From an uncultured Chthoniobacterales bacterium (GTDB lineage Bacteria > Verrucomicrobiota > Verrucomicrobiia > Chthoniobacterales > UBA10450), in the NCBI GenBank assembly GCA_902805675.1, contig CADCTA010000064.1, positions 1 to 34,654 on the forward strand: a stretch of 34,654 nucleotides of DNA, written 5' to 3'. The notes under the pieces are model-generated. The model had not been told where the DNA came from, did no database searches, and was given only the letters and a program-made list of their open reading frames with translations. The position numbers were made by a program, and so were the translations under genes. Shown here piece after piece: positions 7,960 through 17,300 of this stretch. Position 1 is the stretch's first letter; every line of letters begins with the position of its first letter.

Positions 7960-10380
7960 ATGTTTGCTTCGCGTAGTTGTCGCCGGGCCTGCCGCCGGCT
8001 TCTCGCCAGTGTAGCTGCCGCGAGCGCACTGTTGCTCTCGAGCCAATCCGCGCGCCCGGGCGATCTCGACGTCGACAAGATTACTGTCGCCAAGACAGCC
8101 ACCTTTCTGCAGCTCGGCCCGCAGAGCTTCATGCCGGAGCCGTTGCTGCTGGAAGCGCACGCCGAGGTGCAGCCGTGGCAAGGTGGCGGCCTGATCTCCG
8201 GCCGCTTCACCACTCCGAATTTCGACACCGTCGAGCTCTACCCGGACGGCCGCGGAGCGCTGGTGTTCGATCAATCGTTCGCCAGCGTCGACGAGTGGCA
8301 TGCCGGCGTGCCGGATGGTCGATACGTGTTCGACCTGGTCACGGCGACTGAGCCGCGGCCCTACCAGGATTACGTCGATCTGGCGCAGCGCTTCCCGGAT
8401 CTGCCGCAGATCCTGAGCTCACAATGGTATCAGATGGTCATCCAGATGAAGGCGACCGAGCCGTTCACGTTCCAGTGGAATGACTTTATTGGGTTCCAAT
8501 CAGGCACCAGCCAGCTCAGCCGCATCCGTTTTGAGATCGTCGATATCTTCGATCGCATCGTCTACATGGAGACCTTCGATTTCGAAACCAATGACATCAC
8601 CATCCCGGCGAACCTACTGACGGCGGGGCAGTTCTACGTCGGCCGCGTGTTCTTCGGACATGTCGATCGCGAGGCGGATGATCTCACGGTCTTTGAGGCG
8701 ATCTCCGCGACGGGCACAGCGTTCATCATCAGCGCAGTGGACGGGCCGCCGGTGATCCAGCCACCGCTCGAAGCGACCGTCAACGCCGGGCAGCTCTTTG
8801 TTTACGTGGTCAACGCCACGAACCATCCGGGCAGCTTCAACGTCGCAGATCTGCCGACCCAAACGTCATCCTCCGACGTGCAGCGGGGTGAGGTGATCCA
8901 GGACAAAAGCTTCGGCATCGTGGCCGGGTACCCGACGCAGTCGCGCCAGTGGCCGGTCAGCGCGACGAACTCGTTAGGCACGGGCAGCAATGTGTTCTTT
9001 TTGAATGTGCTCCAGCCTGGCACCTTGCAGATCACGAGCAGCACCGCAGCGACCGCTTCGAAGGACGCGCCCTTCAGCTACCAGGTGCTCGCGGCGGGCG
9101 CCACGCCGACGGCGCGGCTCACGGCAGAAGGCTTGCCGCCCGGCCTGCGTGCCGATCCGGTCAGCGGTGAGATTTCCGGAACGCCCCGCCAGGCCGGCCG
9201 CTTCCGCGTGACCTTGCGCGTGACGGACGGCCAGGCAGTGGCGACGTCGCCTCTAGAGCTCACCGTCGCCGACGATCCGGCGTTCCCGACCATCCGCAGC
9301 GCCGATACGGTGACGATCGCGCCGGGCCAGAACTTCACCTACAAAATCGACGCTCCCGTTTCCTCGGAAAGCACGTCGGACGAGACCACCTACAAGCTCG
9401 TGGGCGATCTGCCGAGCGGCCTCACTTTCGACGCGAAGACCGGCACCATCTCCGGAAAGTACGGCGGCAACCCGGCGCGTGATGACAAGCCGGGCAAGGA
9501 GACGGAGCTAACCGGCGGTGTCATCGTCGGCAACGTGCAGCTCTTCGCGAATAACTCGCGCGGCACCTCGACCATCCCTCTCGTGTTTTTCACGCCGCCG
9601 GCTGGCGTGGTGAACATCTCCACGCGCATGCCTGTCGAGACGGGCGACAACGTGCTCATCGGCGGCTTCATCGTCACGGGCAACGCGCCCAAGAAACTGA
9701 TCCTGCGCGCGATCGGGCCGTCGTTGCGTGCCGGTGATGGGCCGCTGCCCGGCGCGATGCAGGATCCTGTGCTCGAGCTCTTTGCTGCGGACGGGACGTC
9801 GCTGCGGATCAACGATGACTGGAAGAGCGATCGCGAGCAGGAGATCCGGGATACGACGATCGCGCCGTCAGACAATCGCGAAGCGGCGATCGTCGGTGCG
9901 TTCGAGCCGGGCAACTACACTGCCGTTGTGCGAGGCAAAGGTGGAAGCGCGGGCATCGGCCTCGTCGAGCTCTACGATCTCGGCACCGCGAGTCTCGCCG
10001 CCGACAGCACGGCAAAGCTCGCGCAAATCTCGACCCGCGGCCGTGTGCAAACGGGCAACAACGTCATGATCGGTGGCTTTATCGTCGCGAACGCAACGGT
10101 GAAGGTGATCGTGCGGGCGATTGGCCCGTCGTCTGGAGTGGATGCCAATCTCGCGGATCCGGTGCTCGAGTTGCGCGACGGCAGTGGTGAGCTCATTGCC
10201 TCGAACGACAACTGGCGCACAAACCAGGAAGGCGAGATCATCGCCACCACCGTGCCGCCGCGGGACGACCGCGAGTCCGCGATTGTGCGCACGCTCGGCG
10301 CGGGCGGGTATACCGCCGTGGTGCGCGGCGCTGGCGAGACGAGCGGCATCGCGCTCGTCGAAGTGTACGTGCTGGAGTAG
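7960..10380 (+). CDS. Secreted putative-Ig-domain protein with two C-terminal modules
   Basis: 806 residues from ATG 7960; the TTG 15 nt upstream is a weaker alternative. The N-terminus (MFASRSCRRACRRLLASVAA...) is a basic, hydrophobic export signal. Residues to about 270 are beta-rich and not recognised. Residues about 360-440 look like a He_PIG putative Ig domain (GLPPGLRADPVSGEISGTP), and about 445-545 like a second one (LPSGLTFDAKTGTISGK). Two copies of the ~120-residue module end the protein, at about 9609-9984 and 10018-10377 (STRMPVETGDNVLIGGFIV; STRGRVQTGNNVMIGGFIV; each closing YTAVVRG...GIxLVE). No enzyme motif is seen. It probably sits on the surface or is exported. Its position 48 bp after the cyclase gene suggests co-transcription with it. 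A repeat element begins at the base after the stop codon. Confidence 0.8.
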   Translation: MFASRSCRRACRRLLASVAAASALLLSSQSARPGDLDVDKITVAKTATFLQLGPQSFMPEPLLLEAHAEVQPWQGGGLISGRFTTPNFDTVELYPDGRGALVFDQSFASVDEWHAGVPDGRYVFDLVTATEPRPYQDYVDLAQRFPDLPQILSSQWYQMVIQMKATEPFTFQWNDFIGFQSGTSQLSRIRFEIVDIFDRIVYMETFDFETNDITIPANLLTAGQFYVGRVFFGHVDREADDLTVFEAISATGTAFIISAVDGPPVIQPPLEATVNAGQLFVYVVNATNHPGSFNVADLPTQTSSSDVQRGEVIQDKSFGIVAGYPTQSRQWPVSATNSLGTGSNVFFLNVLQPGTLQITSSTAATASKDAPFSYQVLAAGATPTARLTAEGLPPGLRADPVSGEISGTPRQAGRFRVTLRVTDGQAVATSPLELTVADDPAFPTIRSADTVTIAPGQNFTYKIDAPVSSESTSDETTYKLVGDLPSGLTFDAKTGTISGKYGGNPARDDKPGKETELTGGVIVGNVQLFANNSRGTSTIPLVFFTPPAGVVNISTRMPVETGDNVLIGGFIVTGNAPKKLILRAIGPSLRAGDGPLPGAMQDPVLELFAADGTSLRINDDWKSDREQEIRDTTIAPSDNREAAIVGAFEPGNYTAVVRGKGGSAGIGLVELYDLGTASLAADSTAKLAQISTRGRVQTGNNVMIGGFIVANATVKVIVRAIGPSSGVDANLADPVLELRDGSGELIASNDNWRTNQEGEIIATTVPPRDDRESAIVRTLGAGGYTAVVRGAGETSGIALVEVYVLE

Positions 10381-10488
10381 GTAGGGACGCCGCGCTGCGG
10401 CGTCCGAGCCGCATTGCTCACGCACGCGGTGTCCGAGCAATCGAGTCGCTAACAACGCCACCCGGACATCGCAGCGCGATGTCCCTAC
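10381..10488. repeat. REP/BIME-like palindromic element, copy 1
   Basis: The element begins directly after the TAG stop of the preceding plus-strand gene and includes the stop codon (10485-10487) of the convergent GHL10 gene. The left end holds a hairpin, GGACGCCGC-GCT-GCGGCGTCC. The right end holds GGACATCGC-AGC-GCGATGTCC. Both are flanked by GTAGG/CCTAC. The whole unit is an inverted pair of hairpins, like a bacterial interspersed mosaic element. Between two convergent genes it probably acts as a bidirectional transcription barrier. A second copy lies on the other side of the GHL10 gene. Confidence 0.85.
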
Positions 10489-11633
10489 CGTGCCTGCGCC
10501 GCCTCTGCGTACGGCCCCGCACGCAACTGATCAGCCACGCCGCCCTGGTTTCGCATCAGCGCCTTCATGCTCCAGTGGATGTGCCCCGGCGAGTTCGTGC
10601 CCTGCCTCGTTAGGCCGATCTGATTGATAATCTCGCTTGCCGGCCGCTTCGCGCCGATTCGCTCGGTCGCGATTCCCGGCCACACGGGCGTGCCACGACT
10701 TTGCGCGCGCCACCAATCAAGCAATACCGGAAAACTCTGCTTCGCCGGCTGGATGCTCCAGTAGAGCTGCGGTGAGAAGTAATCGCACCACCCCTCCGCG
10801 AGCCATTTGCGCGAGTCGGCGTAGAGCTGTCCGTAGGCATCGAGCCCGGCTTCGGTCGTCGCCGGAATGCCCGGCCGCCAGATGCCGAACGGACTGATGC
10901 CCACTTTCACCGATGACCGCGTCGCCTTGACCGTGCGATACATCGACTGCACGAACTTGTTGATATTGTCGCGGCGCCAATCGCCGCGGCTGAGGCCGCT
11001 GCTCACGCCGTACTTTTGCCAGGTGGACTCGTCCGGAAACGAGGCGCTGCTGCCCTTCACCGGATAAGGATAGAAGTAGTCGTCGATGTGAATCCCATCG
11101 ACATCGTAGCGGCGGACGATGTCCTGGAAAATGCTGAGCACATACTCGCGCGCGGCGGGTTCGCCCGGATCGACCCAGATCTGCCCGGCATGGCGGCGGA
11201 CCCATTCCGGATGTGTGTTCGCGATGTGGTTCGGTGCGAGCGGCGTGCCCGTACTGCTCGCGGCGCGAAACGGGTTGATCCACGCGTGCAGTTCGATCCC
11301 GCGTGAATGCGCTTCCGAGATCGCGAACTCGAGCGGATCATAGCCGGGATTCACACCCTGGGTCCCCATGAGGAACCGCGACCACGGCTCGCGCGACGAC
11401 GCATACAGCGCATCGCTCGCCGGGCGCACTTGGAACAGGATCGCGTTCAGCTTCAGCTGCGCGGCCCGATCGAGGATCGCGCGGAGCTCGGCTTTCTGCG
11501 TGGCGGGCGGCAGACCAGGCCGCGAAGGCCAATCGAGGTTGTGCACCGTCGCCACCCACGCCGCGCGGAACTCGCGCTCGGCGCCAAACGCGAGCGCAGG
11601 GATGCAGACCAGGAGAGCTACAAGGAGTCGCAT
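10485..11633 (-). CDS. GHL10 family glycoside hydrolase-like protein
   Basis: 382 residues. ATG 11633 is chosen because it directly starts a signal peptide ([18 protein letters not shown], cleavage near GA-ER). The frame extends upstream to 11723 only by reading into the repeat element. The mature protein begins [20 protein letters not shown] and contains [55 protein letters not shown] and [11 protein letters not shown]. These are typical of the GHL10/DUF187 TIM-barrel family of extracytoplasmic glycosidase-like proteins. Members are associated with glycan or peptidoglycan processing, but a precise substrate cannot be read here. No lipobox is seen, so periplasmic or secreted location is likely. 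The gene stands alone, transcribed against both neighbours, between two copies of the same repeat family. Confidence 0.9.
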   Translation of the reverse strand: MRLLVALLVCIPALAFGAEREFRAAWVATVHNLDWPSRPGLPPATQKAELRAILDRAAQLKLNAILFQVRPASDALYASSREPWSRFLMGTQGVNPGYDPLEFAISEAHSRGIELHAWINPFRAASSTGTPLAPNHIANTHPEWVRRHAGQIWVDPGEPAAREYVLSIFQDIVRRYDVDGIHIDDYFYPYPVKGSSASFPDESTWQKYGVSSGLSRGDWRRDNINKFVQSMYRTVKATRSSVKVGISPFGIWRPGIPATTEAGLDAYGQLYADSRKWLAEGWCDYFSPQLYWSIQPAKQSFPVLLDWWRAQSRGTPVWPGIATERIGAKRPASEIINQIGLTRQGTNSPGHIHWSMKALMRNQGGVADQLRAGPYAEAAQAR

Positions 11634-11668
11634 GGCGCTACTGCTCGCATGCGCAAAGGCGTTGTCCA

Positions 11669-11781
11669 CGGGTAGGGACGCCGCGCTGCGGCGTCCGGTG
11701 GACGTGGCTGGCTCGGTGGACATTCGGAAGCTCAGTGCGTTGCCACGCCGCTCGGACGGCGCAGCGCGCCGTCCCTACCCG
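11669..11781. repeat. REP/BIME-like palindromic element, copy 2
   Basis: This shares its left hairpin (GTAGGGACGCCGCGCTGCGG and on) base for base with the element at 10381. Its right end is GGACGGCGC-AGC-GCGCCGTCC followed by CTACCCG. The outermost arms CGGGTAGGGA and TCCCTACCCG are perfect inverted repeats. It lies between the GHL10 start and infA, so together with copy 1 it brackets the GHL10 gene. The core between the hairpins differs from copy 1. Confidence 0.85.
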
Positions 11782-11838
11782 ACGCGCGAAGGCGCGCCGC
11801 CGCGAAGAAACGGCGCAACCTCGCTCCGATCTTGTTGT

Positions 11839-11866
11839 TTGCCTTTCACGGAAACGCGGCGACAAT
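11839..11866 (+). promoter_or_regulatory. Possible sigma-70-type promoter for infA
   Basis: TTGCCT (11839-11844) and GACAAT (11861-11866), 16 bp apart, lie about 75 bp upstream of infA. Both hexamers are poor matches to the consensus. The 308-bp stretch 11634-11941 otherwise holds only the repeat element at 11669-11781. No Shine-Dalgarno sequence is evident before the infA ATG. Confidence 0.2.
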
Positions 11867-11941
11867 ACGCGCTCCTGCCGGGCAACCGCACCGGCTTCTG
11901 GATGCGACTACTGCGCAACGTTTGCGCCGCATCCCCACGTT

Positions 11942-12160
11942 ATGGGTCAAGAGAAAGCTATCGAATTGGAAGGCAAAATCACGAGCGTGCTCGCGGGCAC
12001 GATGTTTCGTGTGCAATTGCCTAACGACCACACGGTCCTCGCCCACATTTCGGGCAAGATGCGCAAGCGCTTCATCCGTCTCACCACCGGCGATCGGGTG
12101 AAGATCGAGATGTCGCCCTACGACATCGACAAGGCCCGCATCGTTTACCGTCTCGGTTAA
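11942..12160 (+). CDS. infA: Translation initiation factor IF-1
   Basis: 72 residues, the standard length for IF-1. The protein starts [19 protein letters not shown] and runs through [37 protein letters not shown] and KARIVYRLG. This single S1-like OB fold binds the 30S A site with IF-2 and IF-3 during initiation. The frame is open upstream to 11735, but ATG 11942 matches the conserved family start exactly. The gene is not next to ribosomal protein genes or secY, where infA often sits in other phyla. It has its own upstream gap and is followed by a 272-bp gap holding a degenerate hairpin repeat. Confidence 0.97.
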   Translation: MGQEKAIELEGKITSVLAGTMFRVQLPNDHTVLAHISGKMRKRFIRLTTGDRVKIEMSPYDIDKARIVYRLG

Positions 12161-12201
12161 CCGGGTCCGGCCGGCGGCCACTCCCGTTTGGCGCCCACCG
12201 C

Positions 12202-12337
12202 GCGCGGTCATTCTCTGTCGCGCAGACGACGAAGGACCGCGCACGCCCTGTGGGTGCACGTGGCGCCTCGAGCGCGATCGTCACTCCGGGCAAAAGGTCT
12301 TGCGGCGCGCTCGGCTGCCTCAGGATGCCGCGCGCGA
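12202..12337. repeat. Degenerate long hairpin repeat (family of 21670-21800)
   Basis: The left end GCGCGGTCATTCT and then GACGACGAAGGACCGCGC resemble the left arm of the element at 21670-21800 (GCGCGGTCATCCTGAGG, GACGCCGAAGGACC). The right end GCCTCAGGATGCCGCGC resembles its right arm. Pairing within this copy is broken by mismatches, so it looks decayed. It lies between infA and deoC and may hold read-through termination. Confidence 0.5.
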
Positions 12338-12432
12338 GTTAACGCCGCGCGCGCCGCAACCGCACTGTGCGTCCGAAGCAGCAAAAAGCGTGGTCGCACA
12401 AGGCGCCTGCTCTCCATAGAGTCTTTCCTCGC

Positions 12433-13362
12433 ATGAAAGCGATGGCTCTCCCCAGGAACACAAACGGCGCATCGGCTGTCCCGCCGTTCCCCACGATCGA
12501 CCAGGTGATGGTCGAAGAGCGTGCGCAGGCATTCGGCAAGCGCAGCATCAAGACGTCCGCGAAACTCCAGGGCCTCAAGCTCGCCATCTCGATGATGGAC
12601 CTCACGACGCTGGAGGGAAAAGACACGCCCGGCAAAGTGGCGTTCCTCTGTCGCAAGGCGATGCAGCCGATGGATCCACGCTACGCCGTGCCTTCCTGCG
12701 CCGCGGTCTGCGTTTACCCGAACCTCGTTCGCGCGGCGAAGAAGTTTCTCGGTGAATCGGGCGTCAAAGTCGCGTCCGTCGCGACTGCTTTTCCGACCGG
12801 GCTCATGCCGCTGCGCCTGAAACTCGAGGAAGTGCGCAGCGCCGCCCGCGACGGCGCGGATGAGATCGACATGGTGATCGATCGCGGTGTTTTCCTGGGC
12901 GGCGATCACAAGCGCATCGCGGACGAGATTGCGGCCACCAAGGAGGCCTGCGGCGAAGCGCACCTGAAGGTGATCCTCGAAACAGGCGAACTGCAGACCT
13001 ACGACAACGTGCGAATCGCCAGCGAGATCGCGATGCGGAATGGCGCGGATTTCATCAAGACTTCCACCGGCAAAGTTTCGCCGGCTGCGACGATGCCGGT
13101 GACGCTCGTCATGCTGGAAGCGATCCGCGATTACTTCTACGAGACCGGCATTCGCATCGGCATGAAGCCGGCCGGCGGCATCCGCACTGCCAAGCAGGCG
13201 CTCGCCTATCTCGTGATGGTAAAGGAGACACTCGGCGACGACTGGCTCACCCCTGATCTGTTTCGCTTCGGTGCGAGCACGCTCGCGAACGACGTGCTCA
13301 TGCAGATCGCGAAGACGGTCGACGGAAATTACCAGAGCGCGGACTACTTCTCGCTGCCGTAG
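12433..13362 (+). CDS. deoC: Deoxyribose-phosphate aldolase
   Basis: 309 residues from ATG 12433. A GTG at 12367 in frame would add 22 residues but lies near the repeat and adds nothing conserved. DERA cleaves 2-deoxyribose-5-phosphate to acetaldehyde and glyceraldehyde-3-phosphate through a Schiff base, the last step of deoxynucleoside catabolism in the cytoplasm. The reactive residues are visible: Schiff-base Lys209 in GADFIKTSTGK, Lys245 in GMKPAGGIRTAKQA, and Asp146 in DEIDMVID. Their spacing fits E. coli D102/K167/K201. VKVILETGEL is also typical. The protein is longer than E. coli DeoC (259 residues) because of an N-terminal extension common to the long form. An aldehyde dehydrogenase that could oxidise the acetaldehyde lies about 4.5 kb downstream. 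Confidence 0.96.
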   Translation: MKAMALPRNTNGASAVPPFPTIDQVMVEERAQAFGKRSIKTSAKLQGLKLAISMMDLTTLEGKDTPGKVAFLCRKAMQPMDPRYAVPSCAAVCVYPNLVRAAKKFLGESGVKVASVATAFPTGLMPLRLKLEEVRSAARDGADEIDMVIDRGVFLGGDHKRIADEIAATKEACGEAHLKVILETGELQTYDNVRIASEIAMRNGADFIKTSTGKVSPAATMPVTLVMLEAIRDYFYETGIRIGMKPAGGIRTAKQALAYLVMVKETLGDDWLTPDLFRFGASTLANDVLMQIAKTVDGNYQSADYFSLP

Positions 13363-13440
13363 CGTTCTCGCCGCGTCCTACGGCGAACCCGCCACGAGCG
13401 ACCGCGCCCAACGCTCAAAACTTCCGCGCGATCTCGACCG

Positions 13441-14124
13441 ATGATAGCGCCTCCTCCTCGCAAACAACGTGCTCCGGGAAACTGGAAGCCGTGGCTGCGA
13501 CGTCTCGCAGTGCTCTCCGGTGCCGCATTCGTGCTCGGCAATGTTTGGATAGAAATGCGCGCGTGGCGTCGCGTGCATGCAAAGCTCGAGCATGTTGCCC
13601 CGGCTGAAGTGGCGTTGGTCCTCGGCACCTCGTACAAGCTACGCGGCGGAGGGCCGAACCCATTCTTTGCCGGCAGGATTGCGGCCGCAGCCAGGCTCTA
13701 CCACGCCGGGAAAGCGCGGCATCTGCTGCTCAGCGGCAATCGAACCGGCGCGCACGACGAGCCGACCGCGATGCGCGAAGCCCTTGCCGCCCTGGCAGTG
13801 CCGGCGAGCGCGACCACACTCGATTACGCCGGCTTCCGCACGCTCGATTCTTTCGCGCGGGCAAAGCAGATCTTCGGCGTATCGCGGCTCACGATTGTGA
13901 CCGACGACTTCCATGCGGCGCGTGCGGTGCTGCTGGCCCGGCATTTTGGCATCGATGCACAGGCTTATTGTTCGGAACCGCTCCCGCTCGGCGCCTCGAA
14001 GAAGACGCGGCTGCGTGAGATCGCGGCGCGCGGCAAGGCATTGCTCGACCTGTATGTTCTGCGCACTCAGCCGCGGTTCCTCGGTCCTCCCGTCGCGCTG
14101 CCGGTGACGAATCAGGGCGGCTGA
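13441..14124 (+). CDS. SanA/YdcF-like DUF218 membrane protein
   Basis: 227 residues from ATG 13441. A basic N-terminus (PPPRKQRAPGNWKPWLRR) precedes a single membrane helix (about 22-40, LAVLSGAAFVLGNVW), giving a cytoplasm-in, periplasm-out anchor. The DUF218 core follows: VALVLGTSYKLRGGGPNPFF, then RIAAAARLYHAGKARHLLLS, GNRTGAHDEPTAM, SFARAKQIFG and TDDFHAARAVLLARHFG. This matches the SanA branch of the ElyC/SanA/YdcF family. E. coli members affect envelope barrier function and peptidoglycan or enterobacterial common antigen metabolism, but their reaction is unsettled. It lies 78 bp after deoC on the same strand with no obvious functional link. Confidence 0.88.
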   Translation: MIAPPPRKQRAPGNWKPWLRRLAVLSGAAFVLGNVWIEMRAWRRVHAKLEHVAPAEVALVLGTSYKLRGGGPNPFFAGRIAAAARLYHAGKARHLLLSGNRTGAHDEPTAMREALAALAVPASATTLDYAGFRTLDSFARAKQIFGVSRLTIVTDDFHAARAVLLARHFGIDAQAYCSEPLPLGASKKTRLREIAARGKALLDLYVLRTQPRFLGPPVALPVTNQGG

Positions 14125-14335
14125 TTCGGCGGCAGGGCTGCGGCTACGGACGACGGTCAGCTGTAGGAATGCCCGAGCGGAAAGCAAACCGCGGCAGACT
14201 CGTGTCGTCTCATTTCGAGAAGGCGGGAAGAATCAAAAAAATCAGGTTCTTCCGCACGTCGGCAGCGGGACCGAGATACGAAAGAATCGTAAGAAAGATC
14301 CCTTGCCGACAACCCGGCGGGCCCATTTTCTCCTC

Positions 14336-17300
14336 ATGCGAATGCCAATCCTTCTCACGCGCGCCGCCGCCCTCCTCCTCGCTCTTCCCTACGTCGCCTC
14401 TGCCGAGTCGCCCGCGGGTGAATTTACCACACTCGTGAAGCGCGACTGGGGTGACGCAGTCATCCGCGTGAACCTCGAACAAGCAGCTCCGGTGAGCTTT
14501 GCGCTCGAGTCTGGCGAAGTCTCAGGCCTGAACCATTTCGCGCGTGAACACGCGGATTTCCGCGTCAAAGGACGCAAGAAAAGTGTGCTCCGCGGGCCGG
14601 AAGACGGCGTGTCGACGGTGACCGGACAGGCGCCAAAGCTGTTGCCGCGTTCGGTTCCGGCGCTCGCACCTGAGGATGCCGATCGCGGCGCTGCGGCAAC
14701 CGGCACAGGCCCGGCGTGGATCCCGATCGGCCCTGCTCCGATCCCAAACGGGCAGACGTCGCCCGCCGACGAAAACGGCATTTCGCTGACCCAGTCGCCT
14801 GTGAGCGGACGCACGGGCGCGATCAAGGTCCACCCGACCAATCCAAACATCGCCTATGTCGGCACCGCACAAGCCGGGCTCTACAGAACGCTCGATGGCG
14901 GCGCCACCTGGACGCCGTTGCTCGATAACGCAGCCACGCTCGCGGTGGGCTCGGTGGCGTTCGATCCTTCCGATCCCTCGCGCGTGCTGGTCGGCACTGG
15001 CGAGGGCGTTTTCTCCGGCGACAGCTATCCCGGAGTGGGCGTCTATCTCATCACCGGCGCGGACACCGCTAACCCGGTGCTCAACGGTCCCTACAACCTC
15101 GGAGCTGATGGCAAGGATGTGCTCAGCGGCCGGTGCGTGAAAGGCCTCGCCGTCGATCCGACCGGCAACACCGTTTTCGTCGGCACCGTCACCGGTGTGC
15201 AGGGGAAGACCGGTGTGATCCCAGCCGGTGCGCCCATTCGGGGGCTCTATCGCTCGACGAATTTCAAAAGCGGCTCCCCGACATGGGAGAAACTCGCGGT
15301 CATGGGCGAACTGGTCCCGGCTGATTACCGGATCAGCGCTGTGGTTGTAGAGCCGGGCAATGGCAACAACCTGATCGTCGGCCTCGCCGATCCAGCGGGC
15401 GGCGCGCCACAGGGCCTCTATCGTTCCACAAACGCCCTCTCCGCCACGCCCACCTTTACGAAGGTGCTGAATACCGCCGACGGATCGTTTGGACCGATCC
15501 GGCTTGCCATCAACAAAAACCCGGCGAGCGGCGCCGTGACGGTTGTGGCAGCGACGGGGAACGAAAACGGCGACGGTGAGAATCAGGGCAAGATCTTCGT
15601 CTCGACCAACGGCGGCGAGAGCTTCACAGAAAAGCCGAACGGCAGAGGCTTCGCCGGCCCGCAAGGCTTCTACAATCTCGGCGTTGATGTGCACCCGACC
15701 GACGGAAACATCTTCTATGTTGTCGGCACGGTCGGCCGCCTCGACAAGGCCGGCCAGGTGGATGAAGGCGACAACGGCACCTTCATCTTCACGCGCGACG
15801 GCGGCGCGAATTTCGGGGCCAGCACGCGCACGCTGCACGTCGACAGCCATGCGGTCGCAGTCTCGCCCTCGAACCCGAACGTCGTCTACACTGGCAACGA
15901 CGGTGGCATCTGGCGCTCGGACGATGCCGGCGCGAACTTCACCAACCTGAACACGGCCACGTTCAGCGCGACGCAATTCGTCAGCCTGGCCGTGCACCCG
16001 ACCGACCGGAACTTCACGATCGGCGGCACTCAGGATAACGGCACCGAGTTTCGCCAGCCAGACGGCACGTGGCGGCGCGCAGACTTCGGGGATGGTGGCT
16101 CCTCAGCCATCGACCAGAACGCGAAGGACACGGAAAAGGTCACGATGTACCACACCTACTTCAACGCCATGGCCGCGTTGGTCGGCTTCGCGCGTGTTCT
16201 GGAAGCAGACTGCGCGACCGAGGGCCAGTGGGCATTCCGCGGCGGTGCGGTGGGCGTGGTACCGGGCGCATTGCCGGTGCCGATCCCGGTTCTGCAGGGC
16301 GTCGTCTGCGACGGCTCGCTCAATCCGACGGCTAATGGCCTCCTCATCACCGACTCCGTGAACTTCTATGCGCCGATGGAGCTCGGGCCAGGAAATCCCA
16401 ACACCGTCTACTTCGGCACAGACCGGCTTTATCGCTCAGCCAATCGTGGCGAAACGATGGTGCAGGTGAGCGAGCCGTTGAGCCCTAACAACCCGCCAGC
16501 GACGGGTTTCGCGCCGGTCTCTGCGATCGCTATTTCTCCGCAGAATGACAACATCCGCCTCGTCGGCACGAACAACGGCGGGGTCTTCGCGACGAACACC
16601 GGCGCCGGTCTGCTGCCGGTCAGGAATCCGATGATGCCCACCACGCCGGTCGAGCGCACGATAATCGATCCCACAGACGCGAAGATCGCGTACGTGACCT
16701 TCGGCGGCTCGGGCGTGGCAGCTGGCGCCCATGTCTGGAAGACGACGAACTTCAACGCCGCGCTTCCGACCTTTACTCCGAGCGGCAACGGCATCCCCGA
16801 CGTGCCGGTCAACGGCTTCGCGGTCGATCCGCAGAACAACCAGCATCTCTACGCGGGCACCGATCGCGGCGTCTACAACTCGACCGACGGCGGCGCGACC
16901 TGGGCTCTTTACGGCACCGGCCTGCCGAACGTCGCCGTGTGGGACATCGAAATCCAGAATCCTGCGCGCCTCCTGCGCATTGCCACCCACGGACGTGGCA
17001 TGTGGGAAATCCCCCTCGTGCTCAGCCCGCCAGCACCGCCAATGAACCGCCTGCAGAATCTCTCGACGCGTGCCCGCGTCAGCACCGGTGACCGCGTGCT
17101 GATCGGCGGGTTCATCATCACTGGGACGTCGCAGAAGCGAGTGATCATCCGCGGCATCGGCCCGTCTTCGACGGCAAACGGCGTGCCGGCCGACCAGACG
17201 CTGCAGGACCCTGTGCTGGAGCTGCGCAATGGGGAGGGCGTGTTGATCACGACCAACGACAACTGGCGCGACAGCCAGGAGGCGGAGATTCAGCAGTCCG

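Noticed and set aside
7012-8301. 429-codon open frame on the minus strand
   Set aside because: It covers the cyclase catalytic domain and the next gene's start on the other strand; no motif is seen.
11634-11723. N-terminal extension of the GHL10 gene
   Set aside because: The extra 30 codons read through the repeat element; the signal peptide begins exactly at the internal ATG 11633.
10381-11781. Insertion sequence or composite transposon around GHL10
   Set aside because: No transposase and no target-site duplication could be identified; only REP-like hairpins are present, so I report a bracketed gene and not a transposon.
11735-11941. Extension of infA upstream
   Set aside because: IF-1 is conserved at about 72 residues and ATG 11942 fits exactly; the upstream frame runs into the repeat element.
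14169-14438. 89-codon plus-strand ORF before the BNR gene
   Set aside because: It overlaps the BNR signal peptide in another frame and has no motif or coding character.
14522-15997. 491-codon open frame on the minus strand
   Set aside because: It lies fully inside the BNR propeller gene, whose Asp-box repeats are unmistakable. The composition (many Arg, Asp, Ala, Val) is typical of an antisense shadow.
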